Positions 9,916 through 21,117 of a stretch of 64,000 nt of DNA are shown here, piece after piece. How positions within the stretch are numbered: the stretch's first letter is position 1; the number at the start of each line of letters is the position of its first letter. The notes beneath the pieces were generated by a model that was given only the letters and a program-made list of their open reading frames with translations, was not told the DNA's origin and made no database searches. Position numbers and translations under genes: made by a program. Source of the DNA: Eutreptiella sp. 'Long Island Sound 2002' (lineage: Eukaryota > Euglenozoa > Euglenophyceae > Eutreptiales > Eutreptiaceae); assembly GCA_964036045.1 (NCBI GenBank), contig OZ038378.1, positions 171,871,285-171,935,284 of the forward strand, in the 5' to 3' direction.

Positions 9916-11763
9916 AGGCCTAGGCTGCCATCCCCCCCCCCCCCCTCCCCGGCCCGGTGGGAGGTGCCTCGTCACCTTTACTCTCTTCTGCAGGGCATTT
10001 TCCTAGATGATGTGCTCGGGCGCGTGGACGCCTTGGCTAAGGCAACAACCCTTTAGCAAACACCGAGATTTGGCTGGGTAGCAAGCCTGCAAGAACCCAC
10101 TATTTGTTTCATCGACGAATGCCCCACACCTGTATTAGGTGCATGACCCAATAGCAATTTTTAGGCATGGTTTGTGTCAGTGTGTTCGTGGAGCAGTGTC
10201 TTTGCCGCCAAATCTGGAAATTCCTAGTTTTACGTTTTACAGTGAGCTGGTCATGAAAGGTTTATCACCTAGGAAGTCCCTCTGATGATAGTGGCTCTTT
10301 GGCATGACCTAGGTGCAACGTCTGGCGCAGCGTGTGGGGCCACACCCTGTATGCGACACTATGTTGCCTAGTGTCGTATAGCGCCGCTCCTGTGTGTCTT
10401 CTTTCATTCTAGGCTGCTGTTGGCCCTCTAGGACTTCTGTCCACGATGGGGAGTCTCAGTGGTCACGGGGCACGATATTTGTTTCCTATGTGGCTACGAA
10501 TTGTTCGGAGTTCGTCCCAGTCCCGACCTGTTTCACGCCCCATCGCCCTATCGTTACGCTACTATAGGTTTCACGGGCAAGGTCACCCCCGTGATGTGGC
10601 TTTTCTCCTAGCCCGCGGGATCACCCGCACGGCCCTGCAACATGCGCTGTGTGTTTTTTGTTTTGAATGAAGTAGCAGCCTTGTACTGTAGTCATGCTCT
10701 CACCCTACTAGTCGTGCCTTGTTTTTCAGCGTGCCATGACCAGCGTTGTGTGTATATTTTCCATTGGACCCTCCCTCCTGCCACCCTCATGTGTTCTTCG
10801 TCTTGGCGCTCACAGGTGCTTGAAGGGCTGGGATGGCCTGGGATGGTGTGCTCTTTTATAGGTTTTGTCGGCTATAATTCCCTTTTCTGTGCACGTACCG
10901 TCGGCAGTTTCTAGCCGCTGGGACCCGGACACTCAGCGGTTGCGCCTTCCCAGGCAGTAATGGTGGGTGGGAGCGGCGAGACGTAGGCAGCACCGCTACG
11001 CTCCTCTGGGAAAGTCCGACCGTTCCATCTCCGCCGCCGTAGAACAGTAGCCGCCGTGTTTGGGCGCTGAGCTATGGCCACCCTAAGCAGTCCTTGGCTC
11101 TCTATGTGTCCCATGCAAACCTTCCTCCTGACTTGTGGATCCACCTCCAACAAATGCAGTAGTGAGCATCAATCATGATACCTTTAGCTGCCTTGCCCTT
11201 TCTGCCCGCCCTGCGCTGTGCTTGTGTCGATCGGGCATGGCTAGGCTTTTTGCCGAAACTTTCCGCCCTGACAGTGGGCGGTCTATGGACGCGGGTCGCT
11301 TGTGCGGCGCGTTGGTGGTGGGCTGGGGGGGGGTCTCTATGCGTCCGCTTGACTTGGGTTGCAGCCCCGGGTTGGCTGTGGCACCGAGGTATCCCGGTTC
11401 AACAGGGGTGTAGGTTTGGAGATTGGCACCAGCCCAATTGCCCTTGCGCCTGGGGTGAACGTGGCTTGGCTAGTCTGGTAACTGCATCCCAATCCGTGTG
11501 GTGGAGAAGCGGGGAGTGGGCACCCTTCCCCAGCTAGCCGCTGGCATGGGGCCTGGCCGATCGCTGGCACCCCCCCGGTAATAGTAAGCCATGGCTTGGG
11601 CGAGGAGCGCCATTAGGAAACAAGTGCTTAACTGCCATCGTTGATCCTCCGGCTGAGGCCCAACTGCCGTGGGTTACCGCCGGCATATGACTGAGTGTAT
11701 GGTTGCCCACCCTCTGTCCCTCTTTTTGGAATGAGGAGAACCCTGATTTCCGATGCATTGCAG

Positions 11764-11976
11764 GGCGGCTATTTTGGGTGGCTCTACCTCGTGACTGGGA
11801 ACTTAGTTGTGCCGATGGTGGCGCACCTGATGGTCGACCTCGTCAGCTTCTTCATCAACTACGTGCGCATTGCGTGGCTGAGCGACGCGGAGGCCCAGCG
11901 GGAGATCTGGAATACGGACGCCCCCATCGCCAAGTCTTTCCGGGACGGCATGTCGCAGCCGGTCCTACCGCCGTGA
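11764..11976 (+). CDS. CPBP family intramembrane protease, C-terminal exon
   Basis: The exon begins after TTGCAG and reads GGYFGWLYLVTGNLVVPMVAH, then continues with MVDLVSFFINY. This supplies CPBP motif 3 (HxxxD in HLMVD) on a hydrophobic helix, completing the EExxxR and FxxxH motifs of the exon at 3312-3605. A polar tail of about 37 residues ends in PVLPP and a TGA at 11974-11976. That TGA lies within the sequence GTGAGT at 11973-11978, a consensus splice donor, so the mRNA may instead be spliced at 11972 and continue. No next exon was recognised. No reading-frame damage was seen, so this looks like a live host gene. Confidence 0.8.
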   Translation, partial: GGYFGWLYLVTGNLVVPMVAHLMVDLVSFFINYVRIAWLSDAEAQREIWNTDAPIAKSFRDGMSQPVLPP

Positions 11977-14213
11977 GTGTGGCGGTGGGCCCGGCGGAGG
12001 TTGACAGGGACAGTGAGGGGGTGTGTGAGGTGCGGGGGGGGGGGGATCTTTTTTGCGAAAGGCGCCTAAGTGGCCGCTTAAGGCCTTTGACAAGCTTTTG
12101 TTTCACTCTTGTGATCTGCAAGTGCTGCATGTAGTGCTGACGCCGTCTCAAACAACACCACACACGTGACAGCTCCCACGTCACCGTAGGAAGGGGGGGG
12201 GAGGGGGCAAACGGTTGGACCAGAGTCCGTGCTGGCTTCCAACCCAACACCTATGGACACCACTGCCACTATCCTCAACCCAGTATGACTTTTTCACTGT
12301 GTTCAACTGCAAGAGCCATCACCAACAATGCTCTCGCGCTCCGAATCCGTATCCCAGGGCTGTGTTTAAGGAACCAGGCCTTTCTTTTTTTGATGAAGAC
12401 CCTCCTTGGGTCTTTTGGGTAGTGTCTGGTACAGAACTATTGGATTCTTGTGCACCAACCTTCGAACAAGACTAATGATTCTGCAGGGCCCCAGATACAT
12501 CCACCAAGACCCATTGCTGTACACAAGTCCGTGCTATGTCTTTTTCACGAAGGACGGCCTTGGGGTGAGCCGATGTTTGTTGATGTTCACCTGACGCCGG
12601 TTGGTCCGTAACAGACAGCTGTTGCTGGCCGGCAGGGGAGTACAACCTACGAAAACAGATGAATTGAAACACCACGCTTTGTTTTCGAGTCTGTCATGTT
12701 GGTTCTCTGTCCCAGACAGGTTGATGTCACAGGCAAAATGTCACAGTCAGGCCGATGCCACAGGCACGCCAATATCATCGCCCAGGAGCGACTCCGCAAT
12801 CTCATCCTGTCTGCAGGGCCAGCTCCAGGAGCTCACAGGCACAATGGTGCACCTCACATTTGTGTTGCTGCTTCAAGGTTTTGTGAAGGAGGTTGTACCG
12901 GCGCGGTTGATGTTTGCCCATCCGAAGCGTTCCCATTCACATGAATTTCCGCACTCTTGAACAACACCGTCCGCTTCTCTGTCAAGTCTTTTTTGCACTG
13001 TGGCTCCCAGCTATCTGGATGGGGCCTCCCGTCCCTGTCAAGTCTGTCCTGCGATCCATACGCCACGGCAGGGGCGCGGAAGGGCACCCCACCCACCCCT
13101 CTTACAGTGAAGTTGCTGCGGGCCCCATGAAGTGGCCCAGGAGCAGATTCCGAACCCTAACCGAATGACTAAACGTTGGGTTTGTTTTCAATTGAAAACC
13201 GCCCTCTGGTACGCGAAACGCCATCCTGTTTCTAAGCTTTCAGGCTGTCAGAACCGAGAGGACCAGTTGGGCACTGAGCCCCCCCCCCCCGCCCATATTG
13301 GAAGGCCCATCAGTTGTTCCAAACTCCCGACAACAATCATCGTGATGCAGATACGGCTCCCTTCTTCTCAGGGCGTTTTTCCTGCTGGGCAGCCGTACGT
13401 ATATGTGCATTTGAGGAGGAGTGTGCACTGTTTTTTGCCAATATTGCCTCTACCATTTCTTCTTGCCGCTTTCAGGAGCGCCATGTGGCACTCCCCCCTC
13501 CTTCCTCAGGTCTCTGATTGCCTCAACATAAACAATCAGCAGCACCCAAATGTTGCTTGAATCATTTCAAATCTCACCATTTACGTTGGAACAAAAAGGT
13601 GCCGCATTCTCTGTCGTTGAGCGACCCAGTATTGTTTGCTTGAACGCTGAAAGCAAGCCTGTTTCTGCACTTCTGCAGTGCTGCAGGGTACCCTGCACGG
13701 TTGATTGATATATGACACTAAGCCCACCCCTTCTATGTTGTGAATGAGGTGCTTAACATGTTTGCCATTCTTTGAAGTAGATGTTCTTTTCTCTAAATTT
13801 GCGACAGTTTGCCTCCTTTTTTCCCCTTCAATCAATTCTTAGGGAAGTTCAATCTTCACATATCAACGTAGTGCACGGTACTTGGTGCCTGTGTTTTGTG
13901 GAGCTGATGCCAAAATTCTCTCTGCTGGTATCTGGGCACCAGATTATGTCCATAATTTGACACAAATATTCAGTTCAAGGCTTGGCAAAAGAGTTGTTGC
14001 GATTGAGCTGAGCCTTGCAGCAGGTAACTTCTATGTCTGAGCGCAATCTGAATGGACAAGTAGCATTTTTTTCCACCCAGTACCTCTTTCAGAATTGTAT
14101 GGCTCCAGATTATGTATGTTCCAGTAATTGATTGCTGATGTTTCTTGTTTGCACATTATTGTATCATGCATATCATGTTGCATTTTGCATATAGCATACA
14201 GCATATCGGCCGC
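11977..14213. other. No supported gene
   Basis: This stretch has ordinary composition with small C/G runs (for example 12035-12045 and 13280-13291). Short ORFs occur in all frames but none has a recognised motif or a neighbour that supports it. It could hold the 3' UTR or further exons of the CPBP gene if the GTGAGT at 11973 is used. Confidence 0.5.
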
Positions 14214-14249
14214 TGGTGGTCATGGCCATGAAAACAACCCCCAAATGGG

Positions 14250-14350
14250 GTATATAACCACCGTTAAAACCACCCTTTTGGGAGGACCCCCCCCCCCCCC
14301 GTTAAAACCACCTCCTTCGGGGTGGTAAAACCACTCTGGAGTGGTTTAAT
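14250..14350. repeat. Cluster of short hairpins around an 'accacc/ggtggt' core
   Basis: Within 100 bp there are successive inverted repeats built on 'taaaaccac'. One is a perfect palindrome at about 14328-14348 (aaaccact ct gg agtggttt). Another pairs 'accacctcc' with 'ggggtggt' around 14307-14327. A C-run of 14 bases separates the first and second. The cluster may be the end of a small foldback element. Confidence 0.5.
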
Positions 14351-14845
14351 GGCACTACATGCACACATGATGCAACAAAGCAATCAAAATCAGTCTGAAC
14401 CATGCACTCTGCGAAACCCGAGCACAACATATTGGCATAAACTAACTGTTTGCATGATTCACAGTCGCCTCAACCTCACCCTGAGTCTGGGTTTTGGCAA
14501 GTGGCACTTCTTGATCCTCTTGCCCCCTAGCTGGGAACCACCTGTGGCCTCCGCCTCTTGCATCAATCAGAACCCAAGATATTGCTTCTCCGAACTATAG
14601 TCGACAACCCACGTCGCAAACCCCATCTCACACCCCGTTGCCAAGGCAGGTCCATCTCAAACCTTGTCCCAACCCTATGTCCATTCGGACCCCTAACCAG
14701 GATTGAATATTGGGAGAGAGCTGGTGGGGGAAGGAACATCGTCTAGGAGACTTTACCGACAAATGAGGGACACACTGGAAAGTGGATGACATCTGCTCAA
14801 AAGGGGCTCAAAATGAGTTGTATTCATCCGTTTGGGCACCACAAC

Positions 14846-15240
14846 TGGACTAGGATCATTTTTGGAAAACCATGGTTTTGACCCGTTTTTGAGCCATTTG
14901 TGGTCCCAAATTGGCCTTTTTTCAAGGCCATTTCTGCCTTGAGAGGGGCCAAAATTGCTGAACATGGGCCCACTTGTTTATGCACCCCAAATAGTCCAAA
15001 AGTATCTTTGGAAAAAAACCTTTTAGATCCATTTTTGACTGATTTTTGGTTGCAAAACAGCCCATTTTCAAGGCGTTTTGTGACTTTGGAGTGAACAAAA
15101 TGGTTTGCACTGGGCTTAAAATGTTCTCATTTCAAATGGGTTGTTTTGCGATCAAAAACATGGGTCAAAGATGTGTTATTCCAAAAATGGTCTTAGACCA
15201 TTTGGGCCGTATATTGGGCCCCATGCCCAACAGTAGAGCA
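14846..15240. repeat. Degenerate tandem repeat, period ~146 bp
   Basis: Blocks 'tttggaaaaccatggttttgac', 'ccatttttgac/cccgtttttgag' and 'ttttcaaggc' occur in the same order from about 14859 and again from about 15005, with a weaker third copy. The units are diverged. ORFs overlapping the block are not supported. Confidence 0.45.
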
Positions 15241-16139
15241 CCAATGGTTGTTTCCATTGTAATAAGTTTTGGAAAGCAAGGGACAGTGTCCTCACTGTGT
15301 AACAAGCCTTTATGGAAAAAAGTGAAAATTGGCCAAAAGGAACGAAATGTTTGCGTAACGCGAAATTTGTATGCATGCCACAGGCCGCATAAAAGTGTTT
15401 GTGACCGCAAAAATTGACGGACATTCCACTCGGTTGTTTTTTCGCCGCGCATCATTTTGCAAATGCGGTAATGAATGTTCTCATCGCATAACATTGGTAC
15501 AAGAAGACAGGTGTGTTGGGCCAAGTCTCTAGTAAACTGTAACAAATTCAGCAATGATACGTTGCTGCTTACCTTTTGTTTGGTTAGGGAAAGAGTTCGC
15601 CAATGCAGTCTCTTAGCAGGTACATTAGGAATAATTCAACATCCAGCGGTGCTTTGATGTTGCGGACAACAGGGCAAGCATTCGCGAAACCCGAATCACG
15701 CAAAATGCGTGCAACACACATCTCAAGTTCTTGAAGGTTACGATGACTATGCCAGTAGCGTGGTGCATCACGCAGGAGCAAGACAGCCAGCGTTGTTGCA
15801 TTCAGGGAATTGTCGTTTTTGACAGCGTTTGTGGTAAATTGTTTGTGGTAGCGATTGTCCATCCATAAGACAACGCATTGCTGGTATATTTTGTCCTAGG
15901 TTGTTTGCAACCTGGTTGCGGCTTTCTCTTTCCCTCATGGTACGTTGTATCACACTAAACCTGACCTGGCTAAAATGCGTCGTTGTGCACTGTTCTTTTT
16001 CGTCGCGACTACAGATTTGGGCTTGCCCTAATACGGCACTACCCGATGGCGCATCAACAAATACAGGCGCCATGCCTCCTACTTCAAGGACTCCACCCAC
16101 CTCTTTCTTTCTTACGCAATTGCTTTTTTGCCGCTGCAA
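15165..16139 (-). pseudogene. Decayed minus-strand gene, unrecognised
   Basis: Three minus-strand frames (16139-15768, 15862-15584 and 15554-15165) have good residue mixture and lie in order, as expected of one broken gene. The last reads LCDENIHYRICKMM and, after about 16 residues, LLCGLWHAYKF. This has the look of a multi-copy protein from transposon-rich genomes, but I cannot name the family. On the minus strand a GTAAGC at 15572 and a TTACAG ending at 15537 could be the ends of a 36-nt intron between the second and third pieces. A stop codon just before the donor argues that the gene is dead. Confidence 0.3.
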
Positions 16140-17940
16140 CGTGTTTGTTCATTTTTGCTGCGTAGTCGAAGGAAAAAAATCAAAAGCAATTGCGCGCCCT
16201 CACCTTTTTGTTTTAGCCCTTCCCGCAACTCTTTTACCGTTTGGTACGGCGGTTCTTCTGAGCAACCATTCTGGAAGATTCCAAATGTGGTTGCCGCTAT
16301 GATCTCCAGGTCCAACAACGTGCCTAGGGGCATTGTCACTAGAAACCAAAATTTCCGTAAATGTATCACAAGCAGTGGGCAACATTGAAGAATCCTTTTG
16401 CAGCAGTCATTCACCTGTTATATACTTCTCGCGCGACCACTTTTTGTCGATTTGTTTGTTGCGCACACTGTTTTCGGTTCGCAATAAGCGTCAAATATTC
16501 GCACATTTTGATGGTTTATGCTAGCTGCATGTAGCCGGTTGCGCCACGCTACGAACGCTGTTGGGCAATGAAGCCAGCGGTGACCACAGCATGAAAACTG
16601 ACCTGTAGGGCCGCCCATACAAAGGGTGACGTCAAAGAAAATGTACATGCCGTGTAGTTGGAGAATCTGATCATTTTCACTTGTATACAATCTTGGCACT
16701 TCCAATGCGTAAGGCTTCACGCATTGGATGTTGGAAACTTGTTATTTGCGACACACTATTCTATGCGCGAGGCTTTACGCACAGAACAGCGGTTCTTGGA
16801 GTAATGATTATACATTTTCAGATTACCTTGTGGAGTGAAATGCAAAGATATGTATTCTTGGCTTTGTTTTCACCGGCACACTGTGACAAGGGTACAAGGT
16901 TAGGTGCATGACCACGCCATGTTTGTCCTTGTGTCGAACTTGCTGAATTTATTGTGCGGCAATACGTTATTTTGTTGTGCACGCCCCCCTATGTGCGAGG
17001 CCTCGGGCATTAGATCGCAATAAAAGAAGGTCCTGCCTAGATAAGAAAAAATATAGCGAATCTTCTACGAGGCGTTGCCCTGGTCACCCGAAAGAATAAT
17101 TCTTCAATGTCTTTCTGAACCTTTCCGATTTCCATGTTTGCAGGTATTGTGACCATGCAATTAGAGCCGCCTAAGTATTATTCATCGTATTTCTTAGGTT
17201 TTTGTGCAAGTAAGCCAAATTTTTTATGTCTATAAACATTTGGTGAGTGCAGTGCCGCGGAGCGGAGCGTGGAATTTGCCAGTTGCATGCGGAAATTCAT
17301 GCAATTTCAATGCACGCAGAAAAATGAGGTGTGGATTGTATCTATTTCTTTTTTCCTGGCAATAATCGGCGATTAATCGAGCAATCAATTCATCGCCAAA
17401 ATTTTTTCTGAACGTCCAACTTATGCTTAACGCCCGACTGATGCTTGAAACACCACCTTCTTGCATCATGGAGAGAAAAATAGGGTAAGCTGCCCGTATA
17501 ATGCTCCACTTTTGTGCTGGCCATAACTAACGATTTTATAACAGCAGAACCTGATAAGAATTTATGTGCGAGGTATTCCCAAGAGCCAAACAAATATCTT
17601 TTGTTTTAAGATCCAACTATGGCTGAAGCCGCAAGCCGGGGTCCGCTATTGAGTGCAAATTTTCTGCCGTATCATGGCGTGCCGAAAATGGCACCATAGC
17701 TTCTTTGGTGTTTTCTTTGCGATTTCTTTGGTGAAATCAATGTAAAGATTTGTGGAACAACTTTTTTAACTTAAATTATGTTGTTTACCGGTACCATCAC
17801 AAGCTCCGGTACAACTAGGTACTAGGCCTCACGCCATTACCGACCATAGGGTCCCAACGCTCCTAGCGATATTGTGTGCACTGATGAAAAGGCCGGCAAA
17901 TTACGGTAAAAGGTTTGACCTTCTTGACGAAACAAAGCCC
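16140..17940. other. No supported gene
   Basis: This stretch is AT-richer than the right half of the window. Short ORFs are present, but no motif, splice pattern or repeat with a partner elsewhere in the window was found. Confidence 0.5.
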
Positions 17941-17944
17941 TTAC

Positions 17945-18062
17945 ACTCGTAATGAAACACCTCTTGCTGGAAAGGCTTTACCACGGCACCATGCAAAGGA
18001 AAAGATTTGACACCCGTAACGAAACAACCCGTGGTAGAAAGGCTCTAGCACCATACGATGCA
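17945..18062. repeat. Two-copy direct repeat, ~67-bp spacing
   Basis: The segment at 17945-17995 (cgtaatgaaacacc ... gaaaggct ... accatgca) is repeated at 18012-18062 with several substitutions. A further partial 'gacgaaacaaagccc' precedes it. No function is apparent. Confidence 0.5.
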
Positions 18063-19158
18063 CCGAGTACCACCGGCAGCTTTTGTAAGCGGTGATGCGA
18101 CAAGTGCAATAGAGCAGCAAAGATCAGCCTTAAATTTAACGCAAAAACAAATAACGTAAATTCTGACCTATCCACACATGGGTTGTCGAAGCTGGAGAGA
18201 GCGCGCACATGGAGCATAAGACGCATGCATGGAGCAATAGTTAATTGGATATCGAGATTGAGATGACGTTTCGAGATTTGGGCTATGGGACTATTGATTG
18301 TAATGTAGTTTAGAAATTACGACGCAATCACAATTTGTTGCGGTGATAGTTCAGGTTTTGGTATGCTCAGATTTGTACCTTGTACTCATATGCTTGTTTG
18401 TAGACGCTATGACGGGCATATGACACTTTTGTAATCCCGCAACGGATTCCTCTATGACCCTGAATCCAAGAGCAAGGCCGAAGGCAATGAGACCCCCCCC
18501 CCCCGTCTTTGCAGTTTAAGTCCTGGTTGAGCCCTCTACTTGGCACCAAAACCCACACAACAAACATACGGATTTGGATCTGCTCAGTCTTTGGGTGGAC
18601 ACATGGGTGTTGCCGCTTGTTGGGGAAGACGGTGGGGTTGTTTATGGAGTGGAGAGAGAATAAAACATGCATACCCGCCCGTCCGAAACCCTCTGGCCCC
18701 CGGTAACATGACATTGCCGTTTCTGACACCATGTTGTGATCGGCATGGCTAGGGTGTGCTCCTGCCCTTGGCCGAGCTGGCAAGGCAGTGCGGATCGGCT
18801 GAGTAGTTCAGACGCGTGCTCGGTCTTTCAGAATTTCCTTACGGTGTTGTTTATGATACGAATTTCAGAATTGATTGACAGATCTCGATGCTTGTGTCGA
18901 ATACATGAATTTTGCGCTTATGAGAGCTTCAGTCCTCAGTATGAATCAGCATTTCACAATGCTTTCCCATTTAGGGGCTTTGCCATGATTATTCATGTTT
19001 CATCGACTCGGACGGGGTTTTGAGGATCGCGTGGATTTCACATTCTAATTTTCGTGCATTTGTATTCCGTGCCTCCGTCGATCGGAGAATTGGTGTTTTT
19101 CAAGTAGAGCAAGAGCTTAAAAGATTCATTTATCGGGGTTTATACGTCAACAATCACA
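18063..19158. other. No supported gene; likely leader or LTR of the AT-rich element that follows
   Basis: No gene is recognisable. The 300 bp before 19159 have the same AT-rich composition as the Gag-like ORF and may be its LTR or leader, but no repeat partner lies in the window to prove it. A minus-strand ORF at 18367-18783 has no motif and crosses a C-run. Confidence 0.35.
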
Positions 19159-20316
19159 ATGATGGAAGGACTCGAAAGCGTGGTAGCAGAGCAGGATGCT
19201 CTTGCTCACCTTAACTCACAACTTAAGTCCAAATCACAACCTTCTCCCTTGAAAGAGGAGTTCATGTACACGCCTCCAAAGGAAGTGGACCCGGACGAGC
19301 TACCGGATATCCAACCGCCAATGGCTCTTCATTTTGATGACCGTAATACTCCTCAAGCCATTCCATTTCAAGCATTGGGTGAAGAAGAAATTCAACAACA
19401 TGATCCTATGACTTTGTTGAATAGTCATGATGAGGCTATTGAAGCTTTGGGCTCGGTCATTGATCAATTGGTTAGGTTTACCACTTCCCTTGCTCAACAC
19501 AATCATGGGGAAGTTGGTAAGGCATTTGAATATCTTTCGCAACATCGTCGAGTGCTTGAACGGTTGAGGCTCAAGATCCGTCGACTCGTTGATCATGAGG
19601 AAAATACACAAGAATATATGGGTGGTTTCGACAATGTGTTGCAAAACTACGTCCTTCCCACCTTGAAAAAATATTCCGCTGACATTCCGACGTTGCTTTC
19701 ATTCAAGAAGATCTCCGAGAGCAAGCTCTCAACCATTGAAGCCCATTTGACGTCCTTGGAGAATTCTTTGAAGGATTGGAGTATGGAGATTTCTACAACA
19801 AAAAGTACGAGTGAATATGTTTCCCAAAAACTTGATCTTTTGTCCTCTTCGGTTTTGCAACTTCAACAATGAGTTGATCAAGTACAACAAAGTATGGGTC
19901 CTCTTTCAACATCCATGGGTGAAATTCGGTCATAAATAAATTCATTGCAATCTCTCTCTTCTTCCGTGCATACGCTTGGCTTGCGAATGGATTCCATTGA
20001 GGGAAATATCAATTGTCGGTTTTCTGACATGGAGTCTTCCCTTAAGAGTAGTTTTGCCACGGAGCTCAGTTCAATGGAGAGTCGACTAAGGAATGAATTT
20101 CAATCCCAATTTGCTTCGTTTGATTTTGCAAGGTTTCAACAACATATTGAAGTTACGAATTTGAAATTATCGTCGTTTGAAGAACAACTGGTGAATGTTG
20201 GTTCTTTGCCTCCTTTTGCAATGCTTTCATCGCGATCGGAGAGGAATGATAAATTGCTCAATGACCTACAACCTCAAATAACGATGACTCAAGTGTGGAG
20301 TAGGCGTCTAGACACA
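19159..20316 (+). pseudogene. Gag-like coiled-coil protein of an AT-rich retroelement, truncated
   Basis: The first ORF (19159-19872, 237 codons) runs on in the same frame after a TGA at 19870 and again after a TAA at 19933, so one protein of about 385 residues is interrupted by two stops. Its N-terminus is acidic and proline-rich (EVDPDELPDIQPP). The rest is strongly helical with heptad-like Leu/Ile spacing, such as EAHLTSLENSLKDW and MESSLKSSFATELSSMESRL. This resembles a structural Gag or ORF1 coiled coil. No zinc knuckle is seen. The reading ends where the LTR of the next element begins, at 20317. Codon use is AT-rich, unlike the neighbouring elements. Confidence 0.45.
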
Positions 20317-21056
20317 GTAAGAAAAAGTCACTACCATGTCTTTCTTGGGGTACTTGATCCAGGCTACAGCCCCCTTTTTTGCCTAAGGAAGTGCTGAGAC
20401 TAACACTTAAACATTTTTGTTTCTCTTATGAAGCTTTAAGTACACTTTCTCAGCAACTAGGGTTAAAACCCTAGCTCCCCCAAGAAGTTCACCCCTACCA
20501 CTCAAAGGAGCGGAGGTATCATCCCTCATGGAGGTTATACCGAAATAAAGTAGGCACTCCTTGCCTTGGGCCATGTAGGTTAAGCCTAGTGGTCTCCCAC
20601 CTCAGGACTCCTATACTCAAAAGTTTCTACTACTTATTGTGGTTCCAGATTGTAACTGTTTCTGAATTCAGTTGCTTGGCCAAGTCATTTTCTGTGTCTG
20701 GTCTGACACCTATGCCCCGGATTCCTAACCAGCTCCATTTCATCCAAAAGAGTGCACATGAAGTGCTTGGTGCTATCTTGGAGGCCTGAGTCATGCCAGT
20801 TTTCACATAAAATCATTTGTTTTGTTTATAAAACCATTAGAGTTGCATATTTGATTCCTCATTTGTCTATATGCAGCCCCTCTTTGCTTACAATGCTTTG
20901 ATTTGGAAGAATACTATCTCAATTCTGACTTTGATCCTGTTTGTGGTGTTCCTTGTTCGTGGACTTTACCTTTTTGCAGCTTTGGGGAAACATCTTTTGA
21001 AAAGCAATCAAGGTTTTCAATATCAACAACAAGCAAGGGACAACAGAAACTCTTTC
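20317..21056 (+). repeat. Long terminal repeat (5' LTR position) of chromovirus copy A
   Basis: The segment starts gtaagaaaaagtcac and ends just before a primer-binding-site-like sequence. Its first ~590 bp recur in inverted orientation at 51697-52300 at well over 90% identity. A related LTR lies at 41631-42410. At both other sites the same start is preceded by a G-run like a polypurine tract, as expected of a 3' LTR. Here it abuts the broken Gag-like gene. No matching 3' LTR was found after copy A pol, so the link to copy A rests on the adjacent primer site and Gag start. Confidence 0.6.
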
Positions 21057-21070
21057 TGGTAGCAGAGTGC
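21057..21070 (+). promoter_or_regulatory. Candidate primer-binding site complementary to tRNA-Met 3' end
   Basis: TGGTAGCAGAG follows the LTR and resembles the TGGTATCAGAGC primer site used by many plant and algal LTR elements. It would pair with the 3' end of a methionine tRNA. The Gag ATG lies 48 bases downstream at 21118. Confidence 0.55.
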
Positions 21071-21117
21071 AACACCCTCGCCAAGCTAAAGCACAAGAGT
21101 CCGCAGCGTATTGAGCA

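Larger units (their letters stand above)
3606..11763 (+). other. 8.16-kb phase-0 intron of the CPBP protease gene
   Basis: The donor GTATCT at 3606 and the acceptor TTGCAG ending at 11763 join the two CPBP exons in frame between residues AAIA and GGYFGW. This is exactly where family members run continuously from helix to helix. A pyrimidine-rich stretch (near 11711-11730) and a plausible branch site precede the acceptor. The intron holds a hAT transposase remnant (4600-5735), a tandem repeat (5877-5998), a BED-like finger ORF (6107-6325), a MITE-like foldback (6351-7274), tRNA-like segments (8131-8200, 8690-8765) and GGGT repeats. The interval 10000-11690 shows nothing recognisable. Confidence 0.75.

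Noticed and set aside
9332-9916. 194-codon plus-strand ORF
   Set aside because: It crosses a C-run, a T-run and the GGGT microsatellite, and shows no motif. The length results from repeats.
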